From positions 124,001 through 188,000 of the forward strand of contig JAMXBD010002243.1 of assembly GCA_024138025.1 (NCBI GenBank): a stretch of DNA of 64,000 bases, written 5' to 3'. The notes below the pieces were generated by a model. The model was not told the DNA's origin and did not search any database. It worked only from the letters and a program-made list of their open reading frames with translations. Positions 51,761-61,821 of the stretch are shown in pieces (the stretch's first letter is position 1; every line of letters starts with the position of its first letter). The stretch is from Combretum micranthum. Taxonomy: Eukaryota; Streptophyta; Magnoliopsida; Myrtales; Combretaceae. The position numbers and the translations under genes were made by a program.

Positions 51761-51933
51761 AATAGGTTTTAAATCTGGTAGACCTAGGTTTTGACTCCTT
51801 AGGACAGTGAGATAAGATGAGAGGGGTAGATAAATAGGGTTGTTGTCTAGTTAAACTATTGATGTTTAGATTTAAGTTGTTAAATCAAGTTGGATACCCT
51901 TGTTCTAATCTATGAGGTTTTGTTTGTTTTAGA

Positions 51934-53031
51934 ATGTCGCCCAGGAGAAGAAATACTGAGGAAAATGAGGGTGAACATCAGGCTCACAATGAGAATCTAC
52001 CACCTCTACCGGCAGGACAAGCACCATTGGATGTAACACAGCTTATGCAGGCTGTGAATGCCCTGATATGAGTGGGAGGTCAACAACAGCAGGATATGAG
52101 GAGGGACATGCAGATAGTCCAAGAAAATGCATATGCTTGGAGGCAAGAGACACAAAGGTTGCATGGACATAGGGGTAATGGAGCCCGACATTCAGATGTG
52201 CCGAACCTTAACAAATTTGTGGATTTAGTGCACAAGTTTGAGCCAGTGCCAGAAAAACCATTGGAAGCTCAGGTGTGGATAGAGGAAGTGGAGAAAACAT
52301 TTGCAGCATTGGACATTCCTGAGAACAAGAAGGTGGAGTATGCATCATATTTGCTGTCTGGTAGAGCAAATAACTGGTGGGCAAGTACTAAGAGGCACAT
52401 GCCAGGGATGATCACATGGCAGATGTTTCACCAGGCTTTCTTCAAAGAATACTTCCCCGACAGCATTAAACAAAAGATGTTGCAAGATTATTATACGCTA
52501 CAATAGGGAAAGGTTTCAGTTGAGGAATATGAGGCCGAGTTACACAAATTGATGAGGTTTCTACCCGATGCACTGAAAGAAAGTGAGGAAGCAAAAGTTA
52601 GTCGATTCATCACTGGATTGGAACCGAAGATACAGTACCAGGTGAGCTTAATGGATCTGAGCAATTATGCAGCGGTTGTGAACAAGGCTAAGATGATTGA
52701 GCAGGGTTTGAGCAGAATCAAGAGTTGGGAACCACCTAGGAATCAGGTATATTTAGGGAAAAGACCAGCTGTCAATGCTGTTACCCAGGATAAAGGAAAG
52801 AGACCATTTGTGCAGTAATACAGATCTGTAGGGCAGAGTTCTGATAAGAGATGCCCTAGATGCCTTGGGCCACACGAATTGAGGGACTGCAAGTGGACAG
52901 AGAACGCATGTTTTTCATGTGGAAAGTTGGGACACAAAAGTAATATTTGCACAGAGAAGACAGTTCCACAGGTTTTCTGTTTTAAATATGGTCAGAGAGG
53001 ACATAGAGCAGTGGACTGCAAAGAGGGATAG
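51934..53031 (+). pseudogene. gag: Family B gag with three internal stops
   Basis: The frame opens at ATG 51934 with an Arg-rich start (MSPRRRNTEENEG). It continues in a single frame through a gag domain (WIEEVEKTFAALDIPENKK, ANNWWASTKRHMPG, FFKEYFPDSIKQKM) to the nucleocapsid. In-frame stops are TGA 52069-52071, TAG 52504-52506 and TAA 52816-52818. The first two fit single C-to-T or G-to-A changes (the second is CAG to TAG). The first zinc knuckle (CFSCGKLGHKSNIC, about 52913-52954) is intact. The second has lost one Cys (FKYGQRGHRAVDC). A fourth stop is at 53029-53031. It would have formed the particle shell. Confidence 0.9.
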
Positions 53032-53127
53032 TTGGGCAGAATTTCCTATGGACAGAGTTAGCGAGCACCAGCTAAGATTTATGCTCTTTAGAGGAGTGAG
53101 ATAGCTTCTATAGACACTGTTGCAGGT

Positions 53128-56100
53128 ATGTTATCTATACTACAGCATAGTGCCTATATTTTATTTGATACCGGTGCTAGCTTCTCATGCATATGTGAAT
53201 CTTTTGTGAGTACATATGGTTTATGTGTGGAGATCATGTCTGATGTGGTATCTGTTAGTACTCCTTTGGGTTCTGGATCTGTTTTGGATAGAGTTTGTAG
53301 ATCTGTAGATATTGTGATAGAAAATAGACATCTACCTGTGATTTGATTGTGATTGATATGGTGGATTTTGATATTATTCTGGGAGTAGACTGGTTAGCAA
53401 AATATCATGCTGTTATAGATTGCCATCATCTAGTATAGAATTTGATTTACCTGATGGAGATCGGTTTGAGTATAAGTTAGTGGTACAAAGACCCCAGTGC
53501 TACCAACTTATGAGTTGTGGGGTAAATCAGTTTTGGCATCGATGATAAAGGAAGATAAACAATAGTGGAAGTGACAGATATACCGTTGTGAGCGAGTACC
53601 CAGAAGTTTTTCCAGATGATTTACCTGGATTACCACCTATGAGGGAAGTGGAGTTTGGAATAGATTTGGTGCAGGAACTACACCGATATCAAAAGCACCC
53701 TATAGGATGGCTCCTACCGAGTTGGCAAGCTTAAGGCACATTGGATGATCTGCTAAAGAAAAAGTTTATACGACCGAGTGTATCGCCATGGGGAGCTCCA
53801 GTACTATTCGTTAAGAAGAAAGATGGAAGTATGCGGTTATGTATAGACTACAGGGAGTTAAATCAGGTAACAATAAAGAATAAGTACCCGTTACCAAGGA
53901 TTGACGACCTGTTTGATCAGTTAGCAGGAGCTTCAGTTTTCTCTAAGATTGATCTGAGATCTGGATATCATCAGTTGAGGATAAAGGCAGAGGATATTCA
54001 GAAAACTGCTTTCAGACAGGTATATACATAGAATTCGTGGTCATGCCTTTTGGATTAACGAATGCTCCAGCAGTGTTCATGGATCTAATGAACGAGTTTT
54101 CAGAGAATACCTTGATATGTTTGGTAGTATTCATAGATGATGTTTTGGTATACTCGAGGAATAAGGAAGAACATGAGGAACATTTAAGATTGGTTTTGAA
54201 TAAGTTGAAAGAGGAGCGGTTATATGCTAAGCTTTCAAAATGCGAGTTTTGGTTGGAGCAGGTATCATTCTTGGGGCATATAGTAAATGGAAGTGGAATA
54301 TCGGTAGACCCCGAGAAAATCAAAGCAGTGGTTGAATGGCCAAGACCTAAAACTGTGTCAGAAATCAGAAGTTTTCTGGGAATGGCAGGTTATTATCGGC
54401 GATTTGTGGAAGATTTTTCCAAGATTGCCAGTCCTTTGACGAGGTTGACACAGAAAGGAATTAAGTACGAATGGTGCGAGAAGTGTGAAGACAGTTTCCA
54501 GTTGTTGAAAGACAGATTAGTAAAAGCACCAGTGTTGGCATTGCCAGTGAGTGGTGAGGAATATGCAATCTATAGTGATGCCTCGCTTCAGGGTTTAGGA
54601 TGTGTTTTGATGCAAGGGGGCAGGGTTATTGCATATGCCTCGAGACAGTTGAAACCGTACGAGAAGAATTATCCTACACATGACTTGGAACTAGCGGCAG
54701 TTGTACACGCTTTGAAACTTTGGAGACATTATCTGTATGGTGAGAGATGCAAAGTGTACACAGATCACAAGAGTCTCAAGTATATATTCACACAGAGGAA
54801 TTGAATATGAGACAGCGAAGGTGGCTGGAATTAATTAAGGACTACGACATCGACATGCAGTATCACCCAGGGAAAGCAAATATCGTGGCAGATGCATTGA
54901 GCAGGAAGCGGGTAAAGAATTTGGCAGCTATGGTTACTACAGAACGGCATCTGATTGATGATATGAGGAAATTCGGATTAGAGATAGTCACAAGACAAGT
55001 AGGTGAACTTTTGGCTAACATGAGAATACAACCTACTCTTGTGGACAGAATTAAAAGGTCAGTCAGATGATCAAAGTATATTGGAGATCAAAAGAAGAAT
55101 GGAAATGGGACGAGCACCAGAATTTTATGTTGATGATGAAGGTATTTTGTGGTACAAAAGAAGGTTATGTGTGCCAATCCAAGGAGATTTAAAGAAAGAA
55201 CTGCTAAATGAAGCACACTATTCTAGTTATTCCATACATCCGGGAGGGAACAAGATGTACCAGGACTTGAAAAAGTTGTATTGGTGGAATAACATGAAAA
55301 AGGAAATTGCAGAATACATCTCTAAGTGTCACACGTGTCAAATGATAAATATCGAACACCGGAGACCGGCAGGAGAGTTGAAACCGTTGCCAATACCACA
55401 GTGGAAGTGGGAACACATCACGATGGATTTCGTTTCCCTTTACCCAAGACGAAAGAAGTTTGATTCGATTTGGGTTATTATGGATCGTCTCACGAAAGCA
55501 GCTCATTTCATACCTATCAAGACCGGGTATAAGTTGGAACGGTTAGCTCAGTTGTACATTAAAGAAATTGTGAGGTTGCATGGAGTGCCGGTATCCATTA
55601 TATCAGATCGAGACACGAGGTTTGTGGGAAGGTTTTGGAAGAGTCTACATCAGGCGTTGGGAACGAAAGTGATATTCAGTACAGCTTATCACCCACAGAC
55701 AGATGGTCAGTCGGAAAGGACTATTCAGACCTTAGAAGACATGTTGAGGGCGTGCATGTTGGACTTTAAAGGATCTTGGAACGAGTATCTGCCTTTAGTA
55801 GAGTTTTCGTATAATAATAGCTATCAAGCTTCGATTGGTATGCCTCCATTTGAAGCGTTGTATGGTAGGAGGTGCAGATCACCTATTCACTGGGATGAAG
55901 TAGGTGAAAGAAAAATATTGGGACCCGAGTTGGTTCAGGATGCAGTCGATAAAGTCAATTTGATCAGACAAAGGTTACAAGCTGCTCAGAGTCGACAAAA
56001 GAGCTATGCGGACAAAAGAAGAAGACCCTTGGAATTTGAAGTGGGTGAGCATGTATTGCTCAAGATATCACCAACAAAAGGGGTTGTCAGATTTGGACTA

Positions 56101-56450
56101 CGAGGAAAGTTAAACCCTCGATACGTGGGACCGTACGAAATATTAGAAAGGATAGGCGACATGGCTTACAGATTGGCCTTACCGCCTGACCTAGAAGGGG
56201 TACACAATGTGTTCCATGTGTCAATGCTTAGAAAGTATGTCCGGGATCCGAATGAAGTCATTGCTCTTGAACCATTAGATGTTCAACCAAATCTTACTAC
56301 AGTGGAAAAGCCAATAAAAGTTGTTGATTCTAAGGAGAAAATTTTGAGGAACAAGGTTATCAGATATGTTCGGGTACAGTGGACGAATCAAACAGAACGT
56401 GAAGCTACTTGGAACTGGAGGAGGACATGAGATCCAGATATCTCGAGATA
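53128..56450 (+). pseudogene. pol: Family B pol: protease-RT-RNase H-integrase-chromodomain remnant, frameshifted
   Basis: The protease motif FDTGAS (D-T-G-A at 53167-53178) is followed by a frame break at about 53344 and the DIILGVDWL end of the protease. RT starts near 53741 (frame 2) with [21 protein letters not shown] frame change near 54030 leads to [12 protein letters not shown] and the catalytic FIDD (54130-54141), which is intact. RNase H has [28 protein letters not shown] and TDHKSLKY, then another frame change near 54800. A further shift near 55050 leads into the longest open part (55039-56430): integrase with its H-H-C-C finger (55215-55340) and catalytic D (55426-55428), D (55606-55608) and E (55714-55716). 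It closes with GPYEILERIG, VHNVFHVS and a chromodomain-like VRVQWTN..EATW. A one-base deletion near 56410 changes the final residues. Confidence 0.92.
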
Positions 56451-56490
56451 TTTCAATGATTCAGGTAAATTTTCGAGGATGAAAATTCTT

Positions 56491-56500
56491 TTAAGGGGAG
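56491..56500 (+). promoter_or_regulatory. Polypurine tract of family B element
   Basis: TTAAGGGGAG followed by ATAAA lies just before the 3' LTR at 56506. Confidence 0.8.
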
Positions 56501-57015
56501 ATAAATGTAATATACAAAATAATTTTAAGTGATAAGTGTTCACAAGCTATTAGATTCTAATATGCCTTTATGTTGATGTTAAAAATAGGTTAAGTTTGAT
56601 CAATTTCGTGTTAGAGCAAGATTGGCATCAATTGGATCAATTTCATTAATTTCTGCAATGAAGGCCGGCATCTCTGATGAAGAACACCCTCGGCCTAGGT
56701 TTTAAATTTGCCAGCGTACTCTGTAACAGACTGTACGCCACCTCCTGGAAAATCTACGCCGCCGGCTTATAGACGGCGTAGGATGGGAACAGCAGCATTT
56801 TTCTTAACGCTGGGAGGAAAGCTGCCGGCGTTCATAGGATTTCTTCTCAACACCGGCATGAAAGTCGCCGGCGTACGATGAGAGAATTTGAATTCTGAAG
56901 AGCAAAGCCTCGACGAACGCTGCCGACGTTCACGTAGCTCTTGCCAGTGTATGGTGAAAGCCGGCAAAATCTGCAGGTACGCTGCCGGCTTAGGGTCGGC
57001 GTATGACCAAATTTC

Positions 57016-57023
57016 TATAAATA
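57016..57023 (+). promoter_or_regulatory. TATA box of family B 3' LTR
   Basis: TATAAATACGAGACG follows the CCGGC-rich block. Confidence 0.7.
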
Positions 57024-57528
57024 CGAGACGTGAAAATCATTTTCGACAGATTTTTCTTTATATCATTTTTCCTTCGTGAAAGAGAGTTTTGGAGAGTTCT
57101 TGGAGATATATGCTTGGAAAATCATCGGGAGAATATTTTCTGATCCAAAGTAAGTAATCTTAATCTTTTCATTGGGATTCTCTACAAATTCATACAAGTT
57201 TCTTAGGGTTTGGTTGAATTTTTATATGAAGGTTTTTGGAGAAAAACCCTAGCACGTGTAAGATCAGTGAATTGGTGAATGCGAGACGGGTTTTAGCGAT
57301 TCAAAATAGTAAGTAAATCTCCTCTATTATATATATGTTCTTAATGTATTGCGAATTAGGATTTTGGTGAATATATTTGGTGATTGTGATATTTTGTGCT
57401 GTTCCTTATTATTCTTGAAGATGATTATGGAGTTTGATCGGAATAGACGGTGCAGATAACGGAGATTTCTTTTCAGGTTAAGATTTTTGGAGAATTCATG
57501 TTTGTTAAGATACTGCGATCATGTCTGT

Positions 57529-57549
57529 TATATATATATATATATATAT
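57529..57549. repeat. (TA)n microsatellite in 3' LTR
   Basis: About ten TA units before TTGTTACAG; longer than in the 5' LTR. Confidence 0.85.
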
Positions 57550-58716
57550 TGTTACAGGATATTTGGAGTTTGTGAAACTGTTATTGATGTGGATATAGGA
57601 GTTGGAGTTTGGGTTGACTTTGTGTTGTTGGTATCAAATTCAGAGGATTTGATTTATATTCCTTTGATTTAGAAAGGTACGACCAATCCATTGTTTGTTG
57701 TATGTGCTTGTAGATTAGAATTTTTGTGAATGGATGTAGGAACAGAATTGCATAATGAACTTAATAAATATTCGGCTTAATAATTGTCTGTCTGGTTGTG
57801 GTTGGCTTTGACCAGTAGAGACCTGGCAGACAGTGATACTGGTGAGGTACCCTGATGATCTTCGTGTGAGGTTGTTCCGAGTGGACTCGTGCTAAGAAAT
57901 GATTCCAGTAGAATTTAGGTGTTCAAGAATTGGGATGTTTGGGGAGTACCCACTCATCCATATATATGTATATGATTACTTACTTTCAAAATCAGTTAGT
58001 TGTTTTTAAAGTAGAGTCTGAGTTACTCTGAGTTCGGAATTTATGTATACTGGATTCTGAACTGTGTTGTTTTGCTGGACTAAAATTGATAATAAACTGT
58101 TGTATGCATTTAGTTTAGTTACCTTTATTTATACTTATTGTTTGTGCATAACCTTGCTTGAACTGGATTGGATATTATCGTATTAGGCTTCGCCGCTTAT
58201 TCTATTATATTTCAGATACAGGTGATGATAGCGTGATATATGATCTATCGGGTTTTGATATCGTCTATGAGGATGGGGATAGCGTTAGCGGTCCTGACTA
58301 CCCTGCTAATGACTAGTTGTATAGTCATAGATGATATAGGATGGATCACAGAAGACTTTTTATGTCTAATTTATATTTTGTTCATTGAACATTTAAGTTG
58401 TATTTGGAGTTTTCTTGTGGTGATAGTCTTAGGGTATGGTTTGACTTGTTGACCTGCAGTTATGTCAACAATGTCCAGTTTGCTGATTATGGAGATTATA
58501 TTCTTATCATATGATTTATTTATGATTACCACATGTCTTATTTTATACCTTGTGAGTTATTCAGGTGTTATTTAGGTTATGTGTCGAAATTATAGCCTTA
58601 GCGTGTCCTAATCAAGAGAGGACACTTGGCGGGTTGTAATGCCTTATTTTAGGGCATTATAGATAGAATGGATTAGTTTTTAGTTGAAATACTCATTTGG
58701 GTATTTCTTTTCTTAG

Positions 58717-58785
58717 GTGACGTTGCTTTCGAGGATTCGTTGCCACCCGACTATTACGATTAAAAGACCAGAGTCTAATGGACAT
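58717..58785 (+). other. Mini-exon-like segment, L1
   Basis: It follows TTCTTAG and precedes GTGAGT (58786-58791). The frame reads GDVAFEDSLPPDYYD-stop, then TAATGGACAT before the donor-like site. It lies in the 203-bp island of L1 between two insertions. Confidence 0.45.
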
Positions 58786-59938
58786 GTGAGTTTTCCTCTT
58801 ATTTTGTTACCTTTTTTGTGCTTGTAGCTAGTTGCATTAGAATTGGAGGAACAAGATAAAAACCGATATTGTCACGCCCCGAAGGGTACCCTAAACGTGG
58901 CAGTCCACCGTACACAATATTAAAGCCTAAGAATGACCACCTCAGTCAGCGAAGGCTTCCATACTATGTACAAGGCGTCTAACACATAAAGGAGACAAAT
59001 CGGAATGATACATTTTATGTTGATACAATTGAGTAACAATGTAAAGGAAATACAATCCACTATACTCCAAATACAAAACACTATACTTCAAGATACAGTT
59101 CATCAAACTTCAATTACATTCATCCCAAGACTTCACTATGCAAAACTATTACAAGGCAAAACGTAAAGCTTAGCCAAAAACTTCAAGCATTCTTATATCT
59201 TGCCGGAATCCCGAAGTCATTCTCGACTTCAACCATCCTGGTCCCCACTTAGCATTCTTGGAATAACCTGCTCATTTAAACAACTATTAGGGTATAAGCG
59301 ACACTAGCTTAGTGAGAATTCCCTTAATTCCGTACCATAACAAACAAGTTATTAATCAATCATATGCTATGCATGAACAAATACGTGAGCAAGCAATTAT
59401 TTATGGGTAACCGGAACCCACACACAAAACGGATTTACGCCCTCCGTATCTTGGGTTAGGAATGGTATTGAGTCTACACGACCGCTGCTAGTCCCCAAGC
59501 CCTGGCTCTTAGCACTCGACTCGGCTAGGCTCATCAAGGATGCATCCACATGCGCCTTAGTACCCGAGAATGAGCTCTGGCACCGGGTCTCCGTACTTAA
59601 ACGAGTCCTCGGACCATACCGATCGACCTGCGTAGGAGTAGCACGCTACCAAATGCAATATGTCTGATGCGATGCATGATCAATCTACTTTTTGCTTAGG
59701 TCAAGATATTTATACATTCTTTAGAGTGACCAGGCAATATCATACACATAAATAATATGAACCGTGCAGTTATCCAATCAAATCGTGGTTTCGATATGCT
59801 TTAGTATTCCTTGGCATACATTCATCACAGTCTCATCATATCCCATCCCCATTCACATCGATTTTTATCTTGTTCCTAAAATTCTAATGCGACTAATTAC
59901 AAGCACAATCAAGGTAACAAAACAAGGAGAAAACTCAC

Positions 59939-60008
59939 TCAGCCATTGGATCACCGGTCTTCTAGTAATAATAATCCGGTGGTAGGGAATCGTCGAACTC
60001 GGGATAAC
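59939..60008 (-). other. Mini-exon-like segment, L2c (minus strand)
   Basis: On the minus strand it follows TTTTTAG and precedes GTGAGT (59933-59938). The frame reads GYPEFDDSLPPDYYY-stop, then CCAATGGCTGA before the donor-like site. Confidence 0.45.
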
Positions 60009-61726
60009 CTAAAAAGGAAGAAATACTCTAATCAGTATTTCAACTCAAACTAATCCAACGACTTCATACGAACTTATCAAATTCGTAATTCGCGTCCTAA
60101 GCGGGAATTCCAACTTAAAACGGCCATAACTTGGTCATTTTAACTCGGAATCTCGCAAATTTTATATCGATTTCTATCTACTTCGGAAGAGCTTTCTAAA
60201 TACGAAGTTTAAATCAAGTTTTGAAAATATCTAAGCCTCGGAATTGAAGGATCAGATCTGTACAGCGGGTTTATCAATTCCAAAAATGCGGTTTTGATGA
60301 ATGCACTTGAGATTCCTAAGTATGAAATGATACTAAATGCAATGGTAATGATTTTCCTATCATGAATGTCATGATGTGAACTTTAATGAGTCTATGTTCT
60401 TATAACTTTTTAATTTAAAGAATTTTAAAATAAACTTTTCGAAAACCATTTTATACCGATGTTTAAAGTGAATTCACTACACTTGACACACCTACATATT
60501 ACAAGGATTTTCTTTAGAAAACTCTACTTTGTTTAAAGAAATTTTGACCCTTATATTAGTTATATCCTAAGGCCTTTATTTCTTTAATAAAATCCACATT
60601 TAAACTTTTAAGTGGGTCTTTTACTATGGGGTTTCCAAAAATCCGAATTTAGAAAAGTTCATTTTCAAGTTGATTCCTTTAGGAAAAATATATTTTGTAC
60701 TTAAAACTTTAAGTATTTATTATACCTATATCCTAAGGACTTCGTTTGTTTAAGAAAATATCATTTTTGAAGTTGGAAAAATAGTGTTTTCTAACCCTAC
60801 ATCCATTATTACGAATTTTGTCTACATGACTTTTAACTCAAAACTCCTATGGACTTCATTTCTTGTTTCCAACATTTTCTTTAGTAAAAACTCATTTAGA
60901 CTCATGAAAAATATTACCAAACATTATCTATTACCCATAGGCTTCATTTCTCTTGTAAAATACATGTTTAGAAGTTGATAAAAGTGTTTTTAACCTAGGT
61001 TTCTAAAGTCATCCGAATTTACACAAGTTCATATTTTGAAAAGTGTTTTCCTTTTTGACTTTATTAACTTATCTAACCATAGATCTATATGCTAGGAAGA
61101 TTATTTACTAAAGACAAAAGCATTAAAGACTATTAATGCACATAAACACAAAATAATGATGAGATCTTAAATGCCTACATGAACATGATTAGCAAAAAGA
61201 TAGATCTATTATTCCATAGGCTCAAATGAGTTTTGAAAACATAAAAACTATATTTTTCCAAAAGATCTTTTGTTTAAAACACTTTTTGTTGGAGGAACAT
61301 AAAGCTTTTGGCATGAAAGCTTCTTTAAATGGTAGATCTACTTTGTAATGGTTCGGTATTCTTGTTTTGATCTTTCCTTGACCCTAGCAAAAGCTCATGG
61401 GGTCCTTGGTTGGAAATATCCAAGAATCACTTAGCCATAACAAAGATCTAAAGGTGAAGGAGGTAAAAGCTTACTTACTTGAAGTAAAATAGGAGATGGA
61501 ATGAAGAAATGGAAGTTTGTGTGTGTGTGGGGGCTAGAAAGTTTCGGCCAAGAGAGGGAAAAGAGGGTTTTTGGAGAGCTTTTCACTTTTCAAAAATTGA
61601 GAAATGAAAGAATGAGAGAGAGAGAGGAAATATAGTTTATATATGAAATGGATTTAGGTTAAAAGAAGAAGGAAAATTTTAAATGGAGCATGGATGGGGG
61701 ACTATTCACTCGGTCACTATTCATGA

Positions 61727-61729
<3 letters not shown>

Positions 61730-61820
<91 letters not shown>
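61730..61820. repeat. Poly-G run of 91 nt
   Basis: An unbroken G tract within L2c, equal to poly-C on the LTR coding strand, just upstream of the promoter-like pyrimidine-rich region. Its length could be biological expansion or a sequencing/assembly artefact. Confidence 0.85.

Positions 61821-61821
<1 letters not shown>

Larger units (their letters stand above)
49562..58661 (+). mobile_element. Family B full-length Tekay/Del-like retrotransposon, decayed
   Basis: This 9,100 bp element has LTRs at 49562-51741 and 56506-58661 and a 4.76 kb interior. The flanks are GATAA (49557-49561) and GATAG (58662-58666). The target is L1, and the paralogue at 29070 (TATGAGATAG) shows the empty site. The interior has an iMet-type PBS, gag with zinc knuckles, protease, RT, RNase H, integrase, a degenerate chromodomain-like tail and a polypurine tract. 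The GPEL/LRACMLDF/YGRRCRSP integrase wording is that of the plant Tekay/Del chromoviruses (recognised, not tested by a tree). Gag has three internal stops and pol at least four frameshifts, so it cannot make intact proteins. Confidence 0.94.
56506..58661 (+). repeat. 3' LTR of family B element
   Basis: 2,156 bp, ending GGCATTATA (CA to TA) at 58661. Its first 0.55 kb differs at many places from the 5' LTR, including indels of 13 nt or more, while the last 1.5 kb is almost identical. Confidence 0.95.

Noticed and set aside
52069..52818. Programmed stop readthrough in family B gag
   Set aside because: Three different stops at unrelated places in gag, plus frameshifts in pol, fit decay rather than recoding.
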